A DNA stretch of 5,521 nt from contig JAPOZF010000621.1 in NCBI GenBank assembly GCA_026706165.1, positions 1 through 5,521 on the forward strand, in the 5' to 3' direction. The DNA is from Gemmatimonadota bacterium (lineage in GTDB: Bacteria; Latescibacterota; UBA2968; UBA8231). Positions 1 through 5,521 of this stretch are shown here, one piece after another (position 1 is the stretch's first letter; every line of letters begins with the position of its first letter). The notes below the pieces were generated by a model, which was given only the letters and a program-made list of their open reading frames with translations, had not been told where the DNA came from and did no database searches. The translations under genes were made by a program, and so were the position numbers.

Positions 1-1
1 G

Positions 2-64
2 GAAGACAGCGCGGTCGAGTCGGTTTCCTGGGGGCGGATCAAGGCCTCCCTGGAGTTGGAGTAG
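2..64 (+). CDS. C-terminal end of an unidentified gene entering from the left edge (partial)
   Basis: Reading from base 2, a plus-strand frame gives about 20 codons ending at TAG (62-64), with the tail SVSWGRIKASLELE. Eighteen of the 20 third positions are G or C, as in the confirmed genes of the window, and this is the main reason for treating it as coding. The gene would be convergent with the sulfatase. The family cannot be identified from such a short tail and no function is proposed. A minus-strand frame is also open across these bases (see the spacer entry), but its third positions are less biased. The call rests on composition only and needs the sequence to the left of the window. Confidence 0.4.
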   Translation, partial: EDSAVESVSWGRIKASLELE

Positions 65-220
65 TCCGCAGGCGCCATCGGCTCCGCTTCCCCAGGATGA
101 GCAGCCGCCATAGGACTTGATCGCCTCGCGAAAAGCCTCGACGTCGACCGGATTCACAGGTCTGCCGCCCCCGCAACAGGCGGACGGACTTCCGGCGCCG
201 GGGCGCCCGCTCGCTGGGAT
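65..220. other. Convergent spacer between the left-edge gene end and the sulfatase stop
   Basis: This 156-bp stretch has no convincing gene. It contains perfect short palindromes TCGACGTCGA (138-147), CCGGCGCCGG (192-201) and GGGCGCCC (201-208). None is followed by a T-run on either strand, so no intrinsic terminator is evident; such palindromes are common in GC-rich DNA. A minus-strand frame is open from a GTG at 157-155 to the left edge (52 codons, beginning MNPVDVEAFREAIKSYGG). It could be the start of a gene downstream of the sulfatase, but I see no good ribosome site or recognisable domain. Confidence 0.4.
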
Positions 221-1675
221 CTACCGGCGTATCCCTATGCGCTGGTTTCCGAGCTCCTGGACGTCCTCGAGGACGGCGGGGTTGTGGACCCGCTCTATCA
301 GCCCGCGGCGGGCCTGGCTGCGGCGGACCTGACGGTCGAGGTCGACCGGGTCCCAGCGCGACAGCAGGTCCTCCTGCAGCTCCGCGGCCACCCCGGCAAA
401 TGCGGGGTCGGCGGCGAGGTCGGTGAACTCGCCGGGGTCGGCCTCGATGTCGTAGAGCTCGGGGGGATCCCCGAGGCTGTAGTTGAGCTTGTAGCGCCCG
501 CGCCGCAGCATCGCCATCGGGCCGGCGACGCCGTGGGCGAGGTACTCGCTGAATGCCTCGTCCTTCCAGGATCCGTCCCCCCTCATCAGCGGCAGCAGGC
601 TGTCCCCGTCGAGGTCGGCTTCGGCGGCGGCCCCGGCCGCGTCCGCCATGGTAGCGGCGACGTCGACCAGAGAGACGACTTCGCGCACGCGCCTTCCGGC
701 AGCGATCTCCCCGGGCCAGCGGATCTGCAGCGGCACCCGGGAAGATGCCTCGTAGAAGTTGGACTTCCGCCACATGCCGTGCTCCCCGTTCATCTCGCCG
801 TGGTCGCTGAGGTGGATGACGAGGGTATCCTCGCTCTGCCCGGTCTCGTCGAGGGCCCGCAGCAGGTTGCCGATCTTCTCGTCGAGGTAGCTGACCAGTC
901 CGTAGTACCCGGCCCGCGCCCGGCGCACCAGCTCCTCGGGGAAGTCGACGCAGCCGAAGTGGCTGCGCATGCGCCGGTACACGGGGTGCTGGTTTTCGAG
1001 ATGGCCCGGCGGAATCACCGGCAGGTCGATTTCGTCGAGGGGGTACATGTCCCAGAACCGCTGCGGCACGACGAAGGGGAAGTGCGGGGCGATGAAGGAG
1101 GCGGTCAGAATCCAGGGCTGCCGCCTGCGCTCCGGGTCGCGCAGGTATTGCAGGGCGCGCTCCTCGACGAGGTCGTCGACTTCGATCTCCTCGGTCCTGC
1201 CGGGGCCGGCGTCCTCGAGGGCGGGCCAGGGTCTGGCTGCCGGCGGCGTTCCCCGCGACCAGTCGGGCACTCCGCGCGGGGCGCCGTCCACCGTCCACCC
1301 CTCGGCGTGCAGGTCCCGCGCCAGCTGGGCGCGGAAGCCGTGCAGCTGGTCGAGTCCGCAGAAGTGCTGCTTGCCGCACAGCACCGCGTCGTACCCGGCC
1401 GCCCGCAGCAGATGGGCCCAGGTCACCTCTTCCGGGGGCAGGGGGGAGGCGTTGTCCCAGGCGCCGATCCGGTGCGCGAAGCGGCCGGTCATGAACGACA
1501 TGCGCGAGGGTAGGCAGAGCGGCGAGTTGCAGTAGGCGTTGTCGAAGGTGACCCCCTCGGCGGCCAGCCGGTCCATCGCCGGGGTGCGCACCAGCGGGTG
1601 TCCGTAGGTCGAGCTGTAGAACGGGGCGTGCTCGTCGGACATGATCAGCAGGATGTTGGGAAGGCTGGAGCTCAA
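221..1675 (-). CDS. Sulfatase, Cys-type (arylsulfatase / choline-sulfatase-like), 484 aa
   Basis: Full-length member of the alkaline-phosphatase-fold sulfatase family, which hydrolyses sulfate esters. The N-terminal strand PNILLIMSDEH (6-16) carries the first metal-binding acidic residues. The signature C54-L-P-S-R58 followed by MSFMTGR holds the cysteine that a maturation enzyme converts to formylglycine; GKQH (101-104), PH (197-198), LSDHGE (289-294) and K304 match the other active-site blocks. The tail has the usual RYKL...ELYDIEADPGE pattern (394-416). The length is normal for the family. No signal peptide is visible, so it is probably cytoplasmic. The substrate cannot be read from the sequence; the SDEH opening and CNSPLCLPSR context resemble choline-sulfatase-like and related environmental sulfatases. 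The start is TTG at 1675-1673, the only start codon between the upstream in-frame TGA (1717-1715) and the domain. ATG at 1642 would remove the first strand. It is convergent with the left-edge gene end and downstream of the GH32 gene on the same strand. Confidence 0.95.
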   Translation of the reverse strand: MSSSLPNILLIMSDEHAPFYSSTYGHPLVRTPAMDRLAAEGVTFDNAYCNSPLCLPSRMSFMTGRFAHRIGAWDNASPLPPEEVTWAHLLRAAGYDAVLCGKQHFCGLDQLHGFRAQLARDLHAEGWTVDGAPRGVPDWSRGTPPAARPWPALEDAGPGRTEEIEVDDLVEERALQYLRDPERRRQPWILTASFIAPHFPFVVPQRFWDMYPLDEIDLPVIPPGHLENQHPVYRRMRSHFGCVDFPEELVRRARAGYYGLVSYLDEKIGNLLRALDETGQSEDTLVIHLSDHGEMNGEHGMWRKSNFYEASSRVPLQIRWPGEIAAGRRVREVVSLVDVAATMADAAGAAAEADLDGDSLLPLMRGDGSWKDEAFSEYLAHGVAGPMAMLRRGRYKLNYSLGDPPELYDIEADPGEFTDLAADPAFAGVAAELQEDLLSRWDPVDLDRQVRRSQARRGLIERVHNPAVLEDVQELGNQRIGIRR

Positions 1676-1685
1676 GGTTCTTCTC
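1673..1685 (-). promoter_or_regulatory. TTG start codon with weak ribosome-binding site of the sulfatase gene
   Basis: On the minus strand the sequence reads GAGAA (1685-1681), five bases, then TTG (1675-1673). The GAGAA is a weak Shine-Dalgarno match. No ATG or GTG lies between the in-frame stop upstream and the conserved first strand of the protein, so TTG is the best supported start. A rare start with a weak ribosome site suggests modest translation. Confidence 0.5.
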
Positions 1686-1716
1686 GATTCGGGAAGAGTG
1701 GCGGTTGGGGGGCGTC

Positions 1717-1744
1717 AATCAATCCCTGGTTCGGGTATCGTCAA
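1717..1744 (-). promoter_or_regulatory. Candidate promoter for the sulfatase gene
   Basis: The minus strand has TTGACG (1744-1739), five of six matches to the sigma-70 -35 box, then a 16-bp spacer and TTGATT (1722-1717), three of six matches to the -10 box. It lies about 40 bp upstream of the TTG start and downstream of the putative GH32 terminator, where a separate sulfatase promoter would be expected. The -10 match is poor, and sigma-factor preferences of this organism are unknown. Confidence 0.25.
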
Positions 1745-1765
1745 AATGCCGGTGAGGGCGCAGGT

Positions 1766-1798
1766 CCGGGGCTGTCCGAATCTCTGCAGCATCCCCGG
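1766..1798. repeat. Imperfect inverted repeat upstream of the sulfatase gene
   Basis: CCGGGG (1766-1771) pairs with CCCCGG (1793-1798). The stem can continue with CTG (1772-1774) against CAG (1787-1789), leaving three bases unpaired on one side. There is no T-run next to it. It could be an RNA stem in the GH32 transcript tail, an operator, or chance pairing in GC-rich sequence. Confidence 0.25.
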
Positions 1799-1812
1799 CG
1801 GAAGGGCAGCGT

Positions 1813-1837
1813 AAAAGTCGCCGGAGGCGGCGCGACT
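1813..1837 (-). terminator. Probable intrinsic terminator of the GH32 gene
   Basis: On the minus strand, 40 bp past the GH32 stop codon, AGTC-GC-GCCG (1837-1828) pairs with CGGC-GACT (1823-1816) around a CCTC loop, with a two-base GC bulge on the 5' side. The last T of the stem begins a run of four T (1816-1813). GC-rich stem, small loop and T-run are the features of a rho-independent terminator. The T-run is short, so read-through into the sulfatase gene is possible. Confidence 0.5.
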
Positions 1838-1876
1838 CCGGGGCTGCCGGGGTCTCCGCGGCATTCGCCGGCAACG

Positions 1877-3424
1877 TCACTGTCCTTCCCAGATGTTCTT
1901 CATCCGCCAGGCGTCGAGGGAAAGCAGGACGGCATCGCTGCCCTGGGCGCGCATGGCGGCCCCGAGGCTGTCCTCCCGTCCCGGATGCACGCGCACGGTC
2001 ATGTAGCGCCGGTTGTTGGCGAAGACCTCGAGGATGCTCGTGTCGATGAAAATCCGCAGCTCCAGGATCTCGCCGTCCTCGAGCTTGAACAGGGCGGTCT
2101 CCGGGGGACGGGCGAGGACCTCCGGCAGCACCGAGCTGCGGCAGGTGTCGATCACGAGGGCGTCGTGCCAGGTTTCCGGCCCCTTGGTCTTCACCGGGCC
2201 GCCGTTGCGGAGAAAGCGGATGCTCGTGGTCTCTTCTCCATCCGGAGAGCGCAGCACCTCGATGCAGACTTCCCGGGCATCCTTCGGGTCGATCCGGGCG
2301 ATGAGCTCCATAGCGTTGCCCCGCACCCCTTCGAGAGCCACGTCTCGATTCGCCGGCAGTGCCGTTTCACCGATCCGCATGCGGTCGGCGCGCAGCGATT
2401 CGAGCGCGGCCACCGGCTCGTTGGTGACGGTGTTGCCCGGCCCCAGGCGCAGCCGCGTCGGCAGGGACATCATGCCGTTCCAGCCCCGGGTGTCCAGCCC
2501 GAAGCTGAGCATGTGCATCAGGTAGACGCCGCCGTCCCCGTCCGGCGCGGCCGTGGGGGCGTTGGTTCCGCCGTTGTTTATCGGGCCGAAACAGAACCGG
2601 TCGTGGGCGAACGGCCTGAACCTGCCTTCCTCTTCGTCCCAGTCGCCGAGCAGGTACTGCGACCCCCGCTGGTGGCTGCCGAAGACGAGGATGTGCTTGT
2701 CGCCGAGGGGCCAGAAGTAGGGTACGGCGCAGTCCTCCCCGGCGGTGGTGAAGACGTCCCCTTCCAGGAACGGGCCCCGGTAGGTCCAGTTGCGCAGGTC
2801 TTCTGAAAAGAACAGGTGGGCGGCCGGCTTCGAGTCGACCAGACGGGTGCCCTGCTGCGATCCCGACAGGGAGTAGTACCCTTTCTCCCCCTTCCACAGA
2901 CAGGGGTCGCCGATGCGGTAGGGATCCCCGGGCGGGGCCGTTCCGTCCTCGGGGATGACGGGGTTTCCGGGGATCTTCTCCCAGTTGAGGAGCAGGGGAT
3001 CCGAGGCCTGGGCGATCATCGTGCCGGCGCTGGTGCCGTGGTAGCAGGCGAGGACGCGGTCGGCCTCGGTGAGGGCGCTGCCGCTGTAGCATTTCTCCTC
3101 GATGCCGGGATAGATGGCGATCGGCAGGTCCCGCCAGTACACGAGGTCTTCGCTGACGGCGTGGCCCCAGTGCTGGCGCTTGTCTTCGGGCGGGTACTGC
3201 TGGTAGAAGAGATGGAACCGTCCCTGCCAGACGCAGAAGCCGTTGGGGTCGTTCGAGGGGCCTTCCGGGTTGACGTAGTGGTAGACGGGGCGGTAGCGGT
3301 CGGAGGAAAGGTGCCGCCGCGATTCGGCGAAGCGGAGGGCCAGCTCGTCGGTCTCCAGCTCCCGGAGCTGTTCCTCCAGCCGGGTGGAGTAGGTTCGCTG
3401 CGGAACCCTGGAAGGGTATTTCAT
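1877..3424 (-). CDS. Glycoside hydrolase family 32 protein (fructosidase-like), 515 aa
   Basis: GH32 enzymes cleave beta-fructosides such as sucrose, inulin or levan by a retaining mechanism. The N-terminal five-bladed propeller spans about residues 46-335 and the C-terminal beta-sandwich about 365-510. SNDPNG (57-62) supplies the nucleophile D59; FYQQYP (73-78), WGHAVSEDLVYW (86-97) and YSGSA (113-117) are classic blocks. The transition-state block reads IGDP (171-174): D173 is kept, but the usual arginine is glycine. The acid/base block reads GEDCAVPYFWPLG (229-241) rather than WECPD; E230 is the likely catalytic glutamate. RGWNGMMSLPTRL (313-325) and LRIFIDTSILEVFAN (456-470) are also family-like. 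No signal peptide is seen, so it is probably cytoplasmic. The ATG at 3424 follows AGGGAGA with 8-nt spacing; the open frame extends upstream to 3604 but would overlap the divergent gene and adds no conserved sequence. The substrate is unassigned; the variant motifs suggest a subfamily distinct from characterised invertases and levanases. Confidence 0.9.
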   Translation of the reverse strand: MKYPSRVPQRTYSTRLEEQLRELETDELALRFAESRRHLSSDRYRPVYHYVNPEGPSNDPNGFCVWQGRFHLFYQQYPPEDKRQHWGHAVSEDLVYWRDLPIAIYPGIEEKCYSGSALTEADRVLACYHGTSAGTMIAQASDPLLLNWEKIPGNPVIPEDGTAPPGDPYRIGDPCLWKGEKGYYSLSGSQQGTRLVDSKPAAHLFFSEDLRNWTYRGPFLEGDVFTTAGEDCAVPYFWPLGDKHILVFGSHQRGSQYLLGDWDEEEGRFRPFAHDRFCFGPINNGGTNAPTAAPDGDGGVYLMHMLSFGLDTRGWNGMMSLPTRLRLGPGNTVTNEPVAALESLRADRMRIGETALPANRDVALEGVRGNAMELIARIDPKDAREVCIEVLRSPDGEETTSIRFLRNGGPVKTKGPETWHDALVIDTCRSSVLPEVLARPPETALFKLEDGEILELRIFIDTSILEVFANNRRYMTVRVHPGREDSLGAAMRAQGSDAVLLSLDAWRMKNIWEGQ

Positions 3425-3432
3425 CCTGCATG

Positions 3433-3439
3433 TCTCCCT
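3433..3439 (-). promoter_or_regulatory. Ribosome-binding site supporting the GH32 start at 3424
   Basis: The minus strand reads AGGGAGA (3439-3433) eight bases before ATG (3424-3422). This decides for the inner ATG over the far upstream in-frame ATG at 3604, which lies inside the coding start of the divergent gene. Confidence 0.6.
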
Positions 3440-3527
3440 GTTGCCGGCGGGGCGAGGGTTTGAAAGAAACGGGAACCCGGGCGGGGGGTCGAGAAAACGG
3501 AACGGTTGCCCGCCGTCAGTTGACCCC

Positions 3528-3567
3528 GCCGAAGCCGCGGCCCTGATTCTCCCGCCTTCGCTTCGGC
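3528..3567. repeat. 8-bp perfect inverted repeat upstream of the dehydrogenase gene
   Basis: GCCGAAGC (3528-3535) and GCTTCGGC (3560-3567) are exact reverse complements, with 24 bp between. They lie 31-70 bp before the dehydrogenase ATG. The centre-to-centre distance is 32 bp, about three helical turns, so the arms could be half-sites of a regulator or a stem in the mRNA leader. No known operator consensus is matched. Confidence 0.3.
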
Positions 3568-3586
3568 ACCGGAATACCGCATCCAC

Positions 3587-3591
3587 AGGAG
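3587..3591 (+). promoter_or_regulatory. Ribosome-binding site of the dehydrogenase gene
   Basis: AGGAG at 3587-3591 lies six bases before ATG 3598-3600. This is a strong, well-spaced Shine-Dalgarno site that fixes the start codon. Confidence 0.75.
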
Positions 3592-3597
3592 CATCGA

Positions 3598-4665
3598 ATG
3601 GCAACCAGGATCCAAGCTGAAGACCTCGAGAAGTTCTGCGTCGCCGCCATGACCCGGGCCGGCATCAGCCGGGAGGACGCCGAGCTTTCAGCCCACGTGT
3701 TCGTCAAGACCGACACCTGGGGCACCTTCACCCACGGCACGCGGCAGCTCCGCGGCCTGATGATCAACGCGCGCAGCGGCCGCCTCGACGGGGGCGCCAG
3801 GGAGGAGGTCGCCGTCGAGGGGCCCTCCTGGGCCATCGTCGACGCCAGGGACGGCATGCCCCCGGCGATTTCCTTCCGCGCCGTCCAGCTCGCCCTCGCC
3901 AAGGCGGGTGAGACCGGCATGGCTTACGTCGGGGTGCGCGGCAGCAGCCATTACGGCGCCGCCGGGTTCTACGCCAACATGATCGCCGAGCACGGCATGT
4001 TCGGCATGTCGATGTGCAACGTCGAGCCCTGCATGACCGTGCCGGGGGGCAAGAGCCGCATCCTCGGGACCAACCCGATCGCCTGGGCGGCGCCGACCGG
4101 CGGCGAGCGCACGGTGATGCTCGACATCGCCACCAGCGCCGTGGCGGCGACCAAGATCTTCGCCGCCAGGAACGAGGGGCGCCCCATCCCCGACACCTGG
4201 CTCGTCGACGAGGAGGGGGTGCCGACGACGGACCCGTCGATCTTTCCCGAAAAGGGGTCGCAGCTGCCGATGGCCGGGCACAAGGGGTACGGCCTGGCGG
4301 TGTTCGTCGAGATCCTCACCGCGGTGCTCACCGGGTCGGCGGTGATGAGCGGCGTCCACAGCTGGGTGTCGTACGACGACCCGGAGCCGTCGAACCAGGG
4401 GCACGCCTTCCTCGCCATCGACGTCGGCGCCATCATGCCGGCCGCCGAGTTCCACCGCCGCATGGCGGCGATGGCGGAGGAGATCAAGAGCGCCGACCTC
4501 GCCGAGGGGGCGGAGATCTTCCTGCCCGGCGAGATGGAGTGGGAAAGCCGGGAGAAGGCGCTCGCCGAAGGGATCGAGATGCCGGAGGACGTGCTGATCA
4601 GCCTGCGGGGCCTGGCAGAGGACAGCGGCCTCGACCCGGCGGACTTCAACGTCGACCTGGAATAG
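3598..4665 (+). CDS. Ldh_2 family NAD(P)-dependent dehydrogenase (malate/L-lactate/sulfolactate type), 355 aa
   Basis: Belongs to the Ldh_2 (malate/L-lactate dehydrogenase-like) family, which interconverts 2-hydroxy acids and 2-keto acids, or reduces related imines, with NAD(P); it is unrelated to Rossmann-type lactate dehydrogenases. Known members act on malate, lactate, sulfolactate, ureidoglycolate, 2,3-diketogulonate and piperideine carboxylate. Conserved blocks: DTWGTFTHGTRQL (39-51, with THG where SHG is usual; H46), SSHYGAAGFY (116-125, H118), GTNPIAWAAP (157-166), LDIATS (175-180), GRPIPDTW...PTTDP (195-213) and GHKGYGLAVFVEIL (227-240). The length and complete N and C termini match the family. 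No signal peptide; cytoplasmic. It is the first gene of a plus-strand pair, 10 bp before the TIM-barrel gene and divergent from GH32. The substrate cannot be read from the sequence; oxidation of a sugar acid or hydroxy acid from the neighbouring degradation genes is an inference. Confidence 0.92.
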   Translation: MATRIQAEDLEKFCVAAMTRAGISREDAELSAHVFVKTDTWGTFTHGTRQLRGLMINARSGRLDGGAREEVAVEGPSWAIVDARDGMPPAISFRAVQLALAKAGETGMAYVGVRGSSHYGAAGFYANMIAEHGMFGMSMCNVEPCMTVPGGKSRILGTNPIAWAAPTGGERTVMLDIATSAVAATKIFAARNEGRPIPDTWLVDEEGVPTTDPSIFPEKGSQLPMAGHKGYGLAVFVEILTAVLTGSAVMSGVHSWVSYDDPEPSNQGHAFLAIDVGAIMPAAEFHRRMAAMAEEIKSADLAEGAEIFLPGEMEWESREKALAEGIEMPEDVLISLRGLAEDSGLDPADFNVDLE

Positions 4666-4668
4666 GGG
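4664..4668 (+). promoter_or_regulatory. Ribosome-binding site overlapping the dehydrogenase stop codon
   Basis: AGGGG (4664-4668) includes the last two bases of the TAG stop (4663-4665) and lies seven bases before the ATG at 4676. This arrangement favours translational coupling of the two genes in one mRNA. Confidence 0.6.
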
Positions 4669-4675
4669 CGGCCGG

Positions 4676-5503
4676 ATGGACCTCTACTACAGCACCTACG
4701 GCATGAAGGATCTCGACGTGCTCGAGGCGCTGCCGCGGCTGCGCGACATGGGATACCGCGGAATGGAGATCGCCGTGCAGCCCGGCTGGCCGACCGAGCC
4801 TGCCCGCATGGAAGCCGGGGCCCGCCGGCGCCTGGCCGCGGCGTTCCGGAGCCTGGGTTTTCCCACCCCCGTCATCATGGCGCTGCTCAAGCCCTGCGCC
4901 GAGGGGGAGGGGCGCCCCGCAGCCCTGGCGCAGTTCGAGGCTTCGTTCGCGCTGGCGAGGGACTTGAGAATCGACGACGCGCCCCTGGTTGTGTCGTCGA
5001 CCCTGGGGCACCAGCGGCCCTGGGAGAGCGGCAGGGAGGCGATCGTCGAAATGGTGGTCGAGGTGGCCGACATGGCCGCCCGGTACGGGGCCGTCCTCGC
5101 CATCGAGCCCCACGCCGGAGGGGACTTCGAGACCCCGGAGAAGGCGGTATGGCTGATAGAGCGCGCCGCTCACGAGCACCTGCGGCTCAACTTCGATTAC
5201 AGCCATTTCCTGGTCGAGGGGTTCGGCCTGAAGCACAGCGCCGGACTCAACGTGCCGCTGGCGGCGCACAACCACATCAAGGACGGTTACAAGGACGCCG
5301 AAGGCCGCGTCGTCTACCTGCTTCCCGGGGACGGCGGCCTCGACTTGGTGGAGTACGTCAGGGCGCTCAGGGCCGCCGGCTGGGACCGCTACATCTGTCC
5401 CGAGGTCACCGGCCAGATCTGGTCGAAGGAGGGGTACGATCCCTGGGCCGCGGCGCAGTTCTGTTTCGACGCCCTCGACCCTGCGGTCCGCGCCGCGGAT
5501 TGA
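4676..5503 (+). CDS. Sugar phosphate isomerase/epimerase-type TIM-barrel protein, 275 aa
   Basis: A xylose-isomerase-like TIM barrel (AP endonuclease 2 superfamily), whose members include sugar and sugar-acid isomerases and epimerases and 3-keto-sugar or inosose processing enzymes, usually with a divalent metal. The barrel starts at residue 1 (DLYYSTYG) with MGYRGMEI (25-32). Probable metal or active-site residues are E144 in AIEPH, D174 and H177 in NFDYSHF, H198 and H200 in AHNHIKDG, and E243 in CPEVTGQ. The LLPGDGGLD block (215-223) and the late GYDPWAAAQF (253-262) are common in this superfamily. The length is typical. No signal peptide; cytoplasmic. The gene sits 10 bp after the dehydrogenase and is probably cotranscribed and translationally coupled. 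The start ATG at 4676 has AGGGG seven bases upstream. The stop TGA is at 5501-5503, so the gene is complete; only 18 bases follow, with no terminator seen. The substrate is unknown, since annotation in this superfamily rarely predicts it. Confidence 0.88.
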   Translation: MDLYYSTYGMKDLDVLEALPRLRDMGYRGMEIAVQPGWPTEPARMEAGARRRLAAAFRSLGFPTPVIMALLKPCAEGEGRPAALAQFEASFALARDLRIDDAPLVVSSTLGHQRPWESGREAIVEMVVEVADMAARYGAVLAIEPHAGGDFETPEKAVWLIERAAHEHLRLNFDYSHFLVEGFGLKHSAGLNVPLAAHNHIKDGYKDAEGRVVYLLPGDGGLDLVEYVRALRAAGWDRYICPEVTGQIWSKEGYDPWAAAQFCFDALDPAVRAAD

Positions 5504-5521
5504 GGGCCGCCCGGCTGCCGG

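Larger units (their letters stand above)
3425..3597. promoter_or_regulatory. Divergent control region between the GH32 and dehydrogenase genes
   Basis: The 173 bp between two divergent start codons must hold promoters for both directions unless transcription starts further away. Features seen: minus-strand ribosome site AGGGAGA (3439-3433); GTTT-GAAAG-AAAC (3458-3470); the inverted repeat CGGG-AA-CCCG (3470-3479); a plus-strand TTGACC (3520-3525) that could be a -35 box, although the element 17 bp further on (CTGATT, 3543-3548) is a poor -10 match; and an 8-bp inverted repeat given separately. The stretch near 3461-3503 is richer in A than its surroundings. No promoter can be placed with confidence. 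Confidence 0.5.

Noticed and set aside
138..208. Short perfect palindromes in the convergent spacer as a bidirectional terminator
   Set aside because: They have no loop or following T-run, and such palindromes arise often in GC-rich DNA.
284..1513. 409-aa plus-strand open frame antisense to the sulfatase
   Set aside because: Long antisense frames are expected in GC-rich genes; the translation has no recognisable domain.
39..1718. 559-aa minus-strand open frame overlapping the sulfatase
   Set aside because: It is a shifted frame of the sulfatase gene, rich in Arg, Pro, Gly and Ala with no motif; the sulfatase frame has all catalytic blocks.
1838..1852. Direct repeat CCGGGG-CTG-CCGGGG
   Set aside because: Only two short low-complexity copies; no sign of a repeat array.
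1598..2806. 402-aa plus-strand open frame running across the intergenic gap and antisense to GH32
   Set aside because: It overlaps parts of two well-supported genes and a terminator-like hairpin, with biased composition and no motif.
3425..3604. 60-residue N-terminal extension of GH32 to an upstream ATG at 3604
   Set aside because: It would overlap the start of the divergent dehydrogenase, lacks family similarity, and the ATG at 3424 has a good ribosome site.
4014..4706. 230-aa plus-strand open frame within the dehydrogenase and into the TIM-barrel gene
   Set aside because: It is an out-of-frame, Arg/Gly-rich reading of the dehydrogenase gene.

Overview
The window is GC-rich chromosomal DNA, about two-thirds G+C or more by eye, with strong G/C preference at third codon positions. 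It holds four complete genes and a short gene end at the left edge. Intact Shine-Dalgarno sites and compact spacing point to a bacterium. The gene content (a Cys-type sulfatase, a GH32 glycosidase, an Ldh_2-family dehydrogenase and a xylose-isomerase-like TIM-barrel protein) is typical of carbohydrate-degrading environmental lineages such as Planctomycetota, Latescibacterota or Verrucomicrobiota. The phylum is an inference; no rRNA or taxonomic marker is present.

Layout. Positions 2-64 (+) look like the last 20 codons of a gene entering from the left. After a 156-bp convergent spacer comes a sulfatase on the minus strand (1675 to 221) with a TTG start. Upstream of it is a 201-bp gap that holds a plausible intrinsic terminator for the next gene and a weak candidate sulfatase promoter. 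A GH32 glycosidase follows on the minus strand (3424 to 1877). A 173-bp divergent control region (3425-3597) separates it from a plus-strand pair: an Ldh_2 family NAD(P)-dependent 2-hydroxyacid dehydrogenase (3598-4665) and, 10 bp later, a sugar phosphate isomerase/epimerase-type protein (4676-5503).

How they may work together. The divergent arrangement suggests one sugar-catabolism locus controlled from 3425-3597. The GH32 enzyme would release fructose or a related sugar, the sulfatase would remove ester sulfate, and the dehydrogenase and TIM-barrel protein would process the resulting sugar, sugar acid or keto acid. None of the predicted proteins has a visible signal peptide, so the chemistry looks cytoplasmic, on imported oligosaccharides or small sulfated compounds. 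No transporter, regulator or sulfatase-maturating enzyme is in the window. The substrate is unknown.

The most unusual points are the GH32 active-site motifs, which depart from the textbook RDP and WECPD blocks, and the pairing of a GH32 enzyme with a sulfatase. I see no CRISPR array, tRNA, rRNA, insertion sequence or phage gene. I found no convincing evidence of an undescribed system; this reads as an accessory catabolic locus with unresolved substrate.
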